DNA of 64,000 bases. Origin: Microtetraspora glauca (GTDB lineage Bacteria > Actinomycetota > Actinomycetes > Streptomycetales > Streptomycetaceae). Positions 1-7,923 of the stretch are shown here, piece by piece. A program made the position numbers and the translations under genes. The stretch lies in the NCBI GenBank assembly GCA_000721275.1, contig JOFO01000001.1:124001-188000 (forward strand), in the 5' to 3' direction. Under the pieces are notes generated by a model that did not search any database, was not told the origin of the DNA, and worked only from the letters and a program-made list of their open reading frames with translations. Within the stretch, counting starts at the first letter, position 1, and each line of letters opens with the position of its first letter.

Positions 1-1
1 G

Positions 2-493
2 CACGTGGCGCTGGTCAACCAGGAGCACCACGTCTTCGTCGGCACCCTCCGCGACAACCTGCTGCTGGCCCGACCGGACGCCGGGGACCCGGAGCTGTGG
101 GCGGCGCTGGCGGCGGTCGACGCGGAGGCGTGGGCGCGCGGGCTGGACGCGGGCCTGGACACCGAGGTCGGCTCCGGCGGCCGGTCGCTGACGCCGGCGC
201 AGGCCCAGCAGATCGCACTGGCCCGGCTGGTCCTGGCCGATCCGCACACGCTGGTCCTGGACGAGGCGACCTCGCTGCTCGACCCGCGCGCGGCCCGGCA
301 CCTGGAGCGCTCGCTGGGCCGGGTGCTGGACGGGCGGACGGTGGTCGCGATCGCGCACCGGCTGCACACCGCGCACGACGCCGACGTGATCGCGGTGGTC
401 GAGGAGGGCCGGATCAGCGAGCTGGGCAGCCACGACGAGCTGGTCGCGGCGGACGGCGCGTACGCGGCGCTGTGGCGCTCCTGGCACGGCTGA
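2..493 (+). CDS. ABC transporter ATP-binding domain, 5' end cut by window
   Basis: This is the C-terminal half of a nucleotide-binding domain of an exporter-type ABC protein; the Walker A region lies before the window. The Q-loop (VNQEHHVF) is at the very start, followed by Walker B (LVLDEAT), the D-loop (SLLD) and the switch histidine in AIAHRL. The family exports peptides, lipids or drugs, usually with a fused membrane domain. The signature loop reads LTPAQAQ instead of LSGGQ, so the composite ATP site may be degenerate, as in asymmetric heterodimeric exporters. The substrate cannot be told from this part. Confidence 0.9.
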   Translation, partial: HVALVNQEHHVFVGTLRDNLLLARPDAGDPELWAALAAVDAEAWARGLDAGLDTEVGSGGRSLTPAQAQQIALARLVLADPHTLVLDEATSLLDPRAARHLERSLGRVLDGRTVVAIAHRLHTAHDADVIAVVEEGRISELGSHDELVAADGAYAALWRSWHG

Positions 494-509
494 CCTGCTG
501 GCCGGGCCC

Positions 510-539
510 GGTCCGGGCCGCCGGTGGGCGGCCCGGACC
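510..539. terminator. Hairpin terminator between convergent genes
   Basis: A perfect 13-bp inverted repeat with a GGTG loop lies between the stop of the ABC gene and the stop of the convergent protease gene. There is no U-tract, which is usual in high-GC actinobacteria. It could serve both strands. Confidence 0.75.
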
Positions 540-549
540 GGGGCGGCGG

Positions 550-1275
550 TCAGACGCCGGCGATCGACTGGATCCAGGAGCGGTAGGCCGTCACGTTGGT
601 GTACGCGGTGGTGGTCTGGCGGTCGCTGGTGGAGGCGACGCCGACCTGGACGCCGTTCGCCATCATCGGGCCGCCGGAGTCGCCGCCGGCGGTGATGCCG
701 TCGCCGCGCCGGGCGCAGATCGCCGAGCCGCCGTAGGCGTCGCGGCAGCCGCCGGTCACGACCACGTTGGCGACCTTCAGGTAGCGGGACTGGCAGGTGG
801 CCTCGGAGCCGCACTGGGAGGTGGCGCCCCAGCCGTACACCTGGACGGTCTGTCCGACGCTCACGGAGCCGGGCTGGCCGAGCCGGGCGTAGGTCGCGGT
901 CACGGAGCGGTCCAGGCGGACCAGCGCGAGGTCGGAGCTGTGGGTGTAGGTCTGGACGCCGTTGGCGACGGTCCCGCCGCTGTGCTGGTCGAGGCTGCCG
1001 ATCCGGAAGGACAGGCCGCCGCCGGTGACGCAGTGCTTGGCGGTGAGGATCCAGGTGGGGGCGATGATCGTCGCGGAACAGGTCTCGCGGCCGTTCGAGA
1101 AGAGCCGGGCCGCCCAGGGGCCGCTCTGGGCGTAGCCGCCGCCGATGATCGGCTGGACGGCGGCGGTGCCGGCGCGGGCGGGTGTCTGCTCCGCCGCGGT
1201 GGCGGCGGGCGCGAAGAGGGCGAGCACGGAGAGCGCCGCGGCGGCGGCGGACGCCCATATGCGGTGCGTACGCAA
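550..1275 (-). CDS. Secreted trypsin-like serine protease (S1 family)
   Basis: Predicted secreted chymotrypsin-fold endopeptidase of 241 residues. I place the start at a TTG (1273-1275) because a purine-rich AGGA lies just upstream and translation then opens directly into a signal peptide (RTHRIW, then an Ala-rich core ending near ATAAEQ). An ATG 34 codons further out would put a Pro/Arg-rich stretch before the signal. The mature enzyme probably begins at IIGG (about residue 43). Counting from the TTG, the triad is His81 (TAKHC), Asp115 (SSDLAL) and Ser200 (GGDSGGP). Paired cysteines suggest disulfides. Streptomyces secrete several such trypsins as developmentally controlled extracellular proteases. 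Confidence 0.92.
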   Translation of the reverse strand: MRTHRIWASAAAAALSVLALFAPAATAAEQTPARAGTAAVQPIIGGGYAQSGPWAARLFSNGRETCSATIIAPTWILTAKHCVTGGGLSFRIGSLDQHSGGTVANGVQTYTHSSDLALVRLDRSVTATYARLGQPGSVSVGQTVQVYGWGATSQCGSEATCQSRYLKVANVVVTGGCRDAYGGSAICARRGDGITAGGDSGGPMMANGVQVGVASTSDRQTTTAYTNVTAYRSWIQSIAGV

Positions 1276-1392
1276 GGTTCCTCGTCTCCGACGGCGCGCG
1301 GGAGCGCCGCCTGTGGGGGGAGTGGGTGGAACCAGAGTGGTCACGCGGCGGACGACGGGGTAATCCCGTTCGCCCATAACACCGTGCTATCC

Positions 1393-1413
1393 CCCCGGGG
1401 CGCGGCCCCGGGG
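1393..1413 (-). terminator. Hairpin downstream of the membrane hydrolase gene
   Basis: A 9-bp perfect stem with a GCG loop lies 24 bases past the stop of the minus-strand hydrolase gene and before the protease start. It is a likely intrinsic terminator for the hydrolase transcript. Confidence 0.6.
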
Positions 1414-1436
1414 AGAAGGTGGTCGCCCGGCGGGCG

Positions 1437-2228
1437 CTAGAAGAAGCCGAGGGCCGACGCCCCGCCGACGCCGCCGAGGACCATGAAGGCGGGCATGAGG
1501 ACCTTCAGCTCGACCCAGCTGCCGGCCCGGAACCGCATGCCCTTGGGCGGGCCGATCGGGTACCAGCGCTTGCGGGCGATGGGGATCGGCCAGAGGATCG
1601 GGCAGCCGGAGACGGTGAGCGCGTCGCCGATGTCGTGGACGAGGGCGCCGAGGATGACCGGCAGGCCCAGCCACAGGTACTCCTGGCCGGGGCCGGTGAA
1701 GAGCCAGTCCGAGCCGTTGCCCGGCTGGTCGAGGACGCCGGCGAGGATCCAGGCGCTGGTCGCGCCGAGCAGCCACACCAGCACGTCGCTGGACATCCGG
1801 GCGGCCCGCCACAGCAGGCCCTCGACGGCGAGGACCAGGTGGACGAAGAGGATCGCGAGGACCGCCCAGCGCCCGCCGCCGACGGCGGCGGCCGAGCAGC
1901 CGCCGCCGATCAGGACGGCCCACAGCCAGGTGTGGGTGAGGGTGCGGTGGCCGCCGGAGCGGCGCGGGTCCTGGGGGCTGCGGGTCGCCTTGTAGACGGC
2001 GTACGAGAGCTTGTCGACGATCTCGCACAGGCCCCGGGAGAGCGGGCCGAAGGCGCGCGAGATGGTGGCCGACTTGTGGTCGAGGTCGGGGGCGAGGGCG
2101 GCGCCCGCGCACAGCAGGGCGCCGGCGAGCAGCACCGGCCAGGGCATCGGGTGGTCGAAGGCGGCCGCGGCGGCGCCCACGCCCAGCCAGGCCGCCGCTC
2201 CGGACAGCGAGTGCGCCGGTCCCATCAT
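1437..2228 (-). CDS. Membrane-bound metal-dependent hydrolase (YdjM/DUF457 type)
   Basis: A 263-residue multi-pass membrane protein with the His/Asp motifs of the YdjM/DUF457 membrane-bound hydrolase family: PDLDH near residue 47, GGHRTLTHT near 92 and VHDIGD in the last third. E. coli YdjM is LexA-controlled, but I saw no SOS box here. The substrate is unknown for the family. Two adjacent ATG codons are available; either is plausible. The divergent helicase gene begins 132 bases away, so the two probably share an intergenic promoter region. Confidence 0.8.
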   Translation of the reverse strand: MMGPAHSLSGAAAWLGVGAAAAAFDHPMPWPVLLAGALLCAGAALAPDLDHKSATISRAFGPLSRGLCEIVDKLSYAVYKATRSPQDPRRSGGHRTLTHTWLWAVLIGGGCSAAAVGGGRWAVLAILFVHLVLAVEGLLWRAARMSSDVLVWLLGATSAWILAGVLDQPGNGSDWLFTGPGQEYLWLGLPVILGALVHDIGDALTVSGCPILWPIPIARKRWYPIGPPKGMRFRAGSWVELKVLMPAFMVLGGVGGASALGFF

Positions 2229-2360
2229 GGTCGGTGTCGCCCCGTTTCTCCCCTGCCGGTGTCGAGTTGACGACCGGTCGACGGAGCAGCCTATCGGGAG
2301 TGATCTTGGCATCCGACGGCCGGTTCCCTCATCCGGGCGGAATGCAGGCAAGATGGGGGC

Positions 2361-4874
2361 GTGACCCTTATCGATCAGCTGCCGCCGACCGCCGACCCCG
2401 ATGCCCTCTTCGAGGCCTTCTCCGCCTGGGCCGAGGAGCGCGGCATCTCGCTCTACCCGGCGCAGGAGGAGGCCCTGATCGAGGTGGTGTCGGGGGCGAA
2501 CGTGATCCTGTCGACCCCCACCGGGTCCGGGAAGTCGCTGGTGGCGGCCGGGGCGCACTTCACGGCGCTCGCCAACGACCAGGTCACGTTCTACACGGCG
2601 CCGATCAAGGCGCTGGTGTCGGAGAAGTTCTTCGACCTGTGCAAGATCTTCGGCACCGAGAACGTCGGCATGCTGACCGGCGACGCGTCGGTGAACGCGG
2701 ACGCGCCGGTCATCTGCTGCACGGCCGAGGTGCTGGCGTCGATCGCGCTGCGCGACGGCAGGCACGCCGACATCGGCCAGGTCGTCATGGACGAGTTCCA
2801 CTTCTACGCGGAGGCGGACCGGGGCTGGGCGTGGCAGATCCCGCTGCTGGAGCTGCCGCAGGCGCAGTTCGTCCTGATGTCGGCGACGCTCGGCGACGTG
2901 TCCATGTTCGAGAAGGACCTGACGCGGCGGACGGGCCGGCCGACGTCGGTGGTCCGTTCGGCGACCCGTCCGGTGCCGCTGTCGTACGAGTACCGGCTGA
3001 CGCCGATCACGGACACGCTGACCGAGCTGCTGGAGACGAAGCAGGCGCCGGTCTACATCGTGCACTTCACGCAGGCGCAGGCGGTCGAGCGCGCGCAGTC
3101 GCTGATGAGCATCAACATGTGCACGCGCGAGGAGAAGGACAAGATCGCCGAGCTGATCGGCAACTTCCGCTTCACCACCAAGTTCGGCCAGAACCTGTCG
3201 CGGTACGTGCGGCACGGCATCGGCGTGCACCACGCCGGCATGCTGCCGAAGTACCGGCGGCTGGTGGAGAAGCTGGCGCAGGCGGGTCTGCTGAAGGTGA
3301 TCTGCGGGACGGACACCCTCGGCGTCGGCGTCAACGTGCCGATCCGCACCGTGCTGTTCACCGCCCTCACCAAGTACGACGGCAACCGGGTCCGCACCCT
3401 GCGCGCCCGCGAGTTCCACCAGATCGCCGGCCGGGCCGGCCGGGCCGGCTTCGACACCGCCGGCCTGGTGGTGGCCCAGGCCCCCGAGCACGTCATCGAG
3501 AACGAGAAGGCGCTGGCGAAGGCCGGCGACGACCCGAAGAAGCGCCGCAAGGTGGTCCGCAAGAAGGCCCCGGAGGGCTTCGTCGCCTGGAGCGACACCA
3601 CCTTCGAGAAGCTGATCGCCGCGGAGCCGGAGCCGCTGACCTCCCGCTTCAAGGTCACCCACACCATGCTGCTGTCGGTGATCGCCCGCCCGGGCAACGC
3701 GTTCGAGGCGATGCGCAAGCTGCTGGAGGACAACCACGAGCCGCGGAAGAACCAGCTGCGGCACATCCGCCGGGCCATCGCGATCTACCGCTCGCTGCTC
3801 GACGGCGGCGTGGTGGAGCAGCTGGACACCCCGGACGCGGAGGGCCGCACGATCCGGCTGACCGTCGACCTCCAGCAGGACTTCGCGCTGAACCAGCCGC
3901 TGTCCACGTTCGCGCTGGCCGCCTTCGACCTGCTGGACCCGGAGTCGCCGTCGTACGCGCTCGACATGGTGTCCGTGGTCGAGTCGACGCTGGACGACCC
4001 GCGCCAGATCCTCGCCGCCATGCAGAACAAGGCGCGCGGGGAGGCCGTCGGGCAGATGAAGGCGGACGGCGTCGAGTACGAGGAGCGGATGGAGCGGCTC
4101 CAGGACATCTCGTACCCGAAGCCGCTGGAGGACCTGCTCTGGCACGCGTACAACGTCTACCGGAAGTCCCACCCGTGGGTCGGCGACCACCCGGTGTCGC
4201 CGAAGTCCGTCATCCGTGACATGTACGAACGGGCGCTGACCTTCACCGAGTTCACCTCGCACTACGAGCTGGCGCGGACCGAGGGCATCGTGCTGCGCTA
4301 TCTGGCGAGCGCGTACAAGGCGCTCGACCACACCATCCCGGACGACCTGAAGACCGAGGACCTGGAGGACCTGATCGCCTGGCTGGGCGAGCTGGTGCGC
4401 CAGGTGGACTCGTCGCTGCTCGACGAGTGGGAGCAGCTGGCGAACCCGGAGGTCCAGACGGCCGAGGAGGCGCAGGAGAAGGCCGACCAGGTCAAACCGG
4501 TCACGGCGAACGCCCGCGCCTTCCGGGTGCTGGTGCGCAACGCGATGTTCCGCCGGGTGGAGCTGGCCGCGCTGGACCGCACCGACGAGCTGGGCGAGCT
4601 GGACGCGGAGTCCGGCTGGGACGCGGACGCGTGGGGCGAGGCGATGGACGCGTACTGGGACGAGTACGACGACCTCGGCACCGGCCCCGACGCGCGCGGC
4701 CCGAAGCTGCTGTCCATCGAGGAGGACGCGGCGCACGGCGTGTGGCGCGTCCGGCAGACGTTCGCCGACCCGAACGGCGACCATGACTGGGGCATCAGCG
4801 CGGAGGTCGACCTGGCGGCCTCCGACGAGGAGGGCCGGGCCGTCGTCCGCGTGACGTCGGTCGGCCAGCTGTAG
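2361..4874 (+). CDS. Ski2-like DEAD/DEAH-box RNA helicase
   Basis: An 837-residue superfamily 2 helicase of the Ski2/Mtr4-like branch, which unwinds structured RNA with ATP. Walker A is TPTGSGKS (52-59), motif II is DEFH (144-147), motif III is SAT (174-176), and motif VI lies in the repeated Gly-Arg-Ala run around residues 354-362. The long C-terminal half is typical of actinobacterial members and includes an acidic stretch near the end. The GTG start sits about 130 bases from the divergent hydrolase gene. The thioesterase gene starts 12 bases after the stop, so the two are probably cotranscribed, though no functional link is obvious. Confidence 0.92.
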   Translation: MTLIDQLPPTADPDALFEAFSAWAEERGISLYPAQEEALIEVVSGANVILSTPTGSGKSLVAAGAHFTALANDQVTFYTAPIKALVSEKFFDLCKIFGTENVGMLTGDASVNADAPVICCTAEVLASIALRDGRHADIGQVVMDEFHFYAEADRGWAWQIPLLELPQAQFVLMSATLGDVSMFEKDLTRRTGRPTSVVRSATRPVPLSYEYRLTPITDTLTELLETKQAPVYIVHFTQAQAVERAQSLMSINMCTREEKDKIAELIGNFRFTTKFGQNLSRYVRHGIGVHHAGMLPKYRRLVEKLAQAGLLKVICGTDTLGVGVNVPIRTVLFTALTKYDGNRVRTLRAREFHQIAGRAGRAGFDTAGLVVAQAPEHVIENEKALAKAGDDPKKRRKVVRKKAPEGFVAWSDTTFEKLIAAEPEPLTSRFKVTHTMLLSVIARPGNAFEAMRKLLEDNHEPRKNQLRHIRRAIAIYRSLLDGGVVEQLDTPDAEGRTIRLTVDLQQDFALNQPLSTFALAAFDLLDPESPSYALDMVSVVESTLDDPRQILAAMQNKARGEAVGQMKADGVEYEERMERLQDISYPKPLEDLLWHAYNVYRKSHPWVGDHPVSPKSVIRDMYERALTFTEFTSHYELARTEGIVLRYLASAYKALDHTIPDDLKTEDLEDLIAWLGELVRQVDSSLLDEWEQLANPEVQTAEEAQEKADQVKPVTANARAFRVLVRNAMFRRVELAALDRTDELGELDAESGWDADAWGEAMDAYWDEYDDLGTGPDARGPKLLSIEEDAAHGVWRVRQTFADPNGDHDWGISAEVDLAASDEEGRAVVRVTSVGQL

Positions 4875-4886
4875 AGGAGTTCTGAG

Positions 4887-5753
4887 GTGACCAATCCCGC
4901 CGAGAGGCTCGTGGATCTGCTCGACCTGGAACGGATCGAGGTGAACATCTTCCGCGGCCGGAGCCCGCAGGAGTCGCTGCAGCGGGTCTTCGGCGGGCAG
5001 GTCGCCGGCCAGGCCCTGGTGGCGGCCGGGCGGACCGTCGAACCGGACCGGCCGGTGCACTCGCTGCACGCGTACTTCCTGCGGCCGGGCCGGCCGGGCG
5101 TGCCGATCGTCTACCAGGTGGAGCGGGTGCGGGACGGCCGGTCGTTCACGACCCGGCGGGTCACCGCCGTGCAGGAGGGCCGGACGATCTTCAACCTGAC
5201 GGCCTCCTTCCACCTCCCGGAGGAGGGCGCCTTCACCCACCAGCTGCCGCCCCGGCACCTGGTGGACCCGGAGACCCTGCCGAAGCTCGCGGACGAGATC
5301 CGCGACCACCTCGGGTCGCTGCCGGAGGCGCTGGAGCGGATGGCCCGCCGCCAGCCCTTCGACATCCGGTACGTCGACCGGCTGCGCTGGACGGCGGAGG
5401 AGGTCAAGGACGCCGACCCGCGCAGCGCGGTGTGGATGCGGGCCGTCGGGCCGCTCGGCGACGACCCGCTGGTGCACACCTGCGCGGTGACGTACGCCTC
5501 CGACATGACGCTGCTCGACGCCGTGCGGATCCCGGTGGAGCCGCTGTGGGGCCCGCGCGGCTTCGACATGGCGTCCCTGGACCATGCGATGTGGTTCCAC
5601 CGCCCGTTCCGGGCCGACGAGTGGTTCCTGTACGAGCAGGAGTCCCCGGTCGCGACCGGCGGCCGGGGACTGGCCCGGGGCCGGATCTACGACCGGGAGG
5701 GCCGGATGCTCGTCTCGGTGGTCCAGGAGGGCCTGTTCCGCTCCCTGGGCTGA
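4887..5753 (+). CDS. tesB: Acyl-CoA thioesterase II
   Basis: A 288-residue double-hotdog thioesterase hydrolysing medium- and long-chain acyl-CoA to free acid and CoA. Typical TesB blocks are visible: FGGQVAGQAL near residue 32, HSLHAYFLRPG near 54 and SLDHAMWFH near 230, the last holding the catalytic Asp. Length matches E. coli TesB. The GTG start has a GAGGAG ribosome site 8 bases upstream, in the short gap after the helicase stop. It probably edits or recycles acyl-CoA pools; this fits a locus with an acyl-CoA dehydrogenase and an Mce importer elsewhere, but that link is inference. Confidence 0.92.
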   Translation: MTNPAERLVDLLDLERIEVNIFRGRSPQESLQRVFGGQVAGQALVAAGRTVEPDRPVHSLHAYFLRPGRPGVPIVYQVERVRDGRSFTTRRVTAVQEGRTIFNLTASFHLPEEGAFTHQLPPRHLVDPETLPKLADEIRDHLGSLPEALERMARRQPFDIRYVDRLRWTAEEVKDADPRSAVWMRAVGPLGDDPLVHTCAVTYASDMTLLDAVRIPVEPLWGPRGFDMASLDHAMWFHRPFRADEWFLYEQESPVATGGRGLARGRIYDREGRMLVSVVQEGLFRSLG

Positions 5754-5757
5754 CCGG

Positions 5758-6828
5758 TCACTCGTACTCGGTGCCGCCCTTGCGGGTCAGGTAGGCCGGG
5801 CTGACCGCCTTGGCGACGGCCCGGCCGCCCGTGACCGGGCTGTACCGCTCGGCGGCCGGCCGGACGACGACGCCCTCCCGGAGGTGGGCGGCGCGCCCGG
5901 AGACGGTCTCGGTGCCGCTCGCGTGGGCGAGGACGGCGTCCAGGTCGTAGGGACCCTCGTACAGGCGCGGTACGAGGGGGACCTCGCCCGGCTCCAGGAC
6001 CTCGGCCGGGTCGAGCCAGCGGACCTCGCCGTCGATCTCGGCGGAGACGTCGAACAGGGCGTAGCCGATCGCCTCGCGGCGGGCGTCGGCGCCGTACGCC
6101 AGGTCCTGCACGCCGGAGCCGTACACCTCCCCGAAGAGGCCGACCCGGGTCGCCCCGAGGCGGGCGGCGAGCCGTTCGGCGACGGCGGGCAGGCCGTGCG
6201 CGTGGACGGCCCGCCAGTACAGGTTGCGCGGGTCCTCCCGGAGGGCGAGCCCCTTGGCGCCGAACCCCTTGGACGACACGTACGTCCGGCCGTCCCCCGC
6301 GACGTGCGTCAGCAGGCAGGCCGTGCCGTGGATCTTCTCCGTCAGGACGACCGGCTCGCCGGGCTCGAAGATGCCGGGGTAGCGGTGCAGGTTCTCGATG
6401 TCGACCCACGGCAGCAGCTCGGGCGCCGCCTCCACGTCCCCGCTCATGGTGGGCGGTATCGGCGGCACCCACTTGGTGATCCCGAGCACCTCCGCGAAGT
6501 CGGTGCCGTCGGCGGCGGCCCGGGCCAGGTCGACCCCGGCGAGCGCGCCCGGCCGGCAGACGATCCCCTGCGACAGCTCCCCGCGCAGCCGTACCGCCTT
6601 CACCCGGTCCGAGGCCTTTCCGGCGAGCCGCCCGGTCAGCCCCAGCTCGTCGACGAGCGCGGCGGGCAGCACGGCCTGCTCCGGGATGTAGACGGCGATG
6701 TCGCCGGTCCGGTAGGCGCCCTTGGCGACGACGGCCCGGTAGAGGCCGACCTGGGCCAGTTCGAGGGCGTCGGCGTTGGGGTGGGGGTGGACGGTGAGGA
6801 CTTCGGCGGTGACGCGCAGGGTGGACAT
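5758..6828 (-). CDS. ATP-dependent RNA ligase, DraRnl-like
   Basis: A 356-residue nucleotidyltransferase of the RNA ligase family. The lysine that takes AMP is Lys165 in motif I (EKIHGT). Motif III (FGEVYG), motif IV (EGVVVRP) and motif V (AKAVSPAYL) follow in order. About 150 residues precede motif I, an N-terminal module as in the Deinococcus RNA ligase group (Rnl5), which seals 3'-OH/5'-phosphate nicks on RNA-containing duplexes. The start is the ATG at 6828, preceded by GGAG; an in-frame ATG 15 codons earlier has no good ribosome site. It ends 4 bases past the convergent tesB stop. A role in RNA repair is inferred. Confidence 0.85.
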   Translation of the reverse strand: MSTLRVTAEVLTVHPHPNADALELAQVGLYRAVVAKGAYRTGDIAVYIPEQAVLPAALVDELGLTGRLAGKASDRVKAVRLRGELSQGIVCRPGALAGVDLARAAADGTDFAEVLGITKWVPPIPPTMSGDVEAAPELLPWVDIENLHRYPGIFEPGEPVVLTEKIHGTACLLTHVAGDGRTYVSSKGFGAKGLALREDPRNLYWRAVHAHGLPAVAERLAARLGATRVGLFGEVYGSGVQDLAYGADARREAIGYALFDVSAEIDGEVRWLDPAEVLEPGEVPLVPRLYEGPYDLDAVLAHASGTETVSGRAAHLREGVVVRPAAERYSPVTGGRAVAKAVSPAYLTRKGGTEYE

Positions 6829-6989
6829 CGTCAGGGCTCCGGATGCTCGGGTCTCGGTCTCATCGCCGCCCACCCTGACGGACCGTGAATTCCCTGCCCA
6901 CCGCTTTTCCGTGCTGGTATCGTCGCGCCCTTCGCCGGGCCCGCCCGGCGCCGCTGCGGCGGGTGCCGCCGGAGCCTCCCCCGCCCCGG

Positions 6990-7208
6990 CTAGCGGTCCA
7001 GGCCCGGGAGCGGGTCCTGTTCGACCTCGTGGCGGCGGGTGCGGATGTCGGGGGCCGGCGGGTGGAGCTTGGCGTCGCAGGTGGGGCCGAGGCCGGTGCG
7101 GCGCGAGTCGGCGCCGGTCAGCGGGCGGCCGCAGAGGCGGCAGCGGACCGGGCGGCGCGGCGCGCCCTCGGCGGCATCGACCGCGATTGCCAGCGGTTCT
7201 TCACTCAT
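6990..7208 (-). CDS. DUF6011-type small zinc-finger protein
   Basis: A 72-residue protein with a CxxC pair (CRLCG) followed 20 residues later by the motif GPTC, the pattern of the DUF6011 family found in actinobacteria and their phages. The four-ligand site is probably completed by a fourth Cys or His. Function is unknown. The start ATG lies 38 bases from the divergent glutathione peroxidase start, so the two promoters must overlap. The RNA ligase gene begins 161 bases downstream on the same strand, so a shared transcript is possible. Confidence 0.7.
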   Translation of the reverse strand: MSEEPLAIAVDAAEGAPRRPVRCRLCGRPLTGADSRRTGLGPTCDAKLHPPAPDIRTRRHEVEQDPLPGLDR

Positions 7209-7229
7209 GTTGTCATCTCACCCTAGTCT
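7200..7229 (+). promoter_or_regulatory. Possible promoter of the glutathione peroxidase gene
   Basis: TTCACT and TAGTCT are separated by 18 bases just upstream of the peroxidase start, overlapping the start codon of the divergent DUF6011 gene. The match to the vegetative consensus is only moderate. Confidence 0.35.
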
Positions 7230-7246
7230 CGACGAGGAGCTCCCCC

Positions 7247-7729
7247 ATGAGTCTGTACGACATCCCGCTGAAGAACCTGGCCGGCGAACCGGTCACCCTG
7301 GCCGACTACCGGGACAAGGCCGTGCTGGTCGTGAACGTGGCGTCCAAGTGCGGTCTCACCCCGCAGTACGAGGGCCTGGAGCGGCTGCAGAAGACGTACG
7401 GCGAGCGCGGCCTCACCGTCGTCGGCGTGCCCTGCAACCAGTTCCTCGGGCAGGAGCCCGGGACGGCCGAGGAGATCCAGAGCTTCTGCTCGACGACGTA
7501 CGGCGTCACCTTCCCGCTCCTGGAGAAGACCGAGGTCAACGGCGACGGCCGGCACCCGCTCTACGCCGAGCTGACCCGGGTCCCGGACGCCGACGGCGAG
7601 GCCGGTGACGTGCAGTGGAACTTCGAGAAGTTCCTGGTCTCCGCCGACGGGACCGTCACCCGCTTCCGTCCGCGCACCGAGCCGGAGGCCGCCGAGGTCG
7701 TCGCGGCCATCGAGGCGCTGCTCGTCTGA
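7247..7729 (+). CDS. Glutathione peroxidase-family thiol peroxidase
   Basis: A 160-residue thioredoxin-fold peroxidase that reduces hydroperoxides. The peroxidatic residue is Cys35 in VASKCGLTP (cysteine, not selenocysteine). Gln69 in NQFLGQEPG and the Trp in WNFEKF complete the catalytic site; a second Cys in VPCNQF (63) may resolve. Actinobacteria lack glutathione, so the reductant is probably thioredoxin or mycothiol-linked. A GAGGAG ribosome site precedes the ATG. A strong palindrome follows the stop, so the gene is likely monocistronic. Confidence 0.93.
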   Translation: MSLYDIPLKNLAGEPVTLADYRDKAVLVVNVASKCGLTPQYEGLERLQKTYGERGLTVVGVPCNQFLGQEPGTAEEIQSFCSTTYGVTFPLLEKTEVNGDGRHPLYAELTRVPDADGEAGDVQWNFEKFLVSADGTVTRFRPRTEPEAAEVVAAIEALLV

Positions 7730-7740
7730 GCCCCGGCGAT

Positions 7741-7768
7741 CCGGCGCCGGGCGGCCGCCCGGCGCCGG
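7741..7768. terminator. Palindromic terminator after the peroxidase gene
   Basis: A perfect 28-base palindrome 11 bases past the peroxidase stop can fold to a 12-bp all-GC stem with a 4-base loop. Confidence 0.7.
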
Positions 7769-7923
7769 CCCTGCGGTACGATCATCGGGCTCTGCACACG
7801 GCGACCGGAGGAGGTGGGTTCGATCCGCACCACGCAGGCAGGAAGCTCCCCCTCGGCGGCCGCACCACCGGCTCGGTCGTAGCGGCCGCGGGAGCCTCCG
7901 CACGGCTTCCCGGAAGGTCCCCC
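7769..7923 (+). other. Structured leader of the methyltransferase gene
   Basis: The 155 bases before the methyltransferase ATG contain a long-range inverted repeat: GCTCCC and CGGCCG on the left pair with CGGCCG and GGGAGC on the right, around a 20-base loop. A short TTCGATC loop resembles a tRNA T-arm, but no cloverleaf can be built. I recognise no known riboswitch. A TACGAT near 7777 could be a -10 element. Confidence 0.3.

Noticed and set aside
1437..5600. Minus-strand open frame of 1387 codons
   Set aside because: Only the last 263 codons are the real hydrolase. The rest is antisense to the helicase and thioesterase genes and is Arg/His/Val-rich, a result of GC bias.
7800..7840. tRNA-like T-arm sequence
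   Set aside because: GGTTCGATC resembles a T-loop, but the flanking bases do not pair into a T-stem or an acceptor stem, and no anticodon arm can be found.
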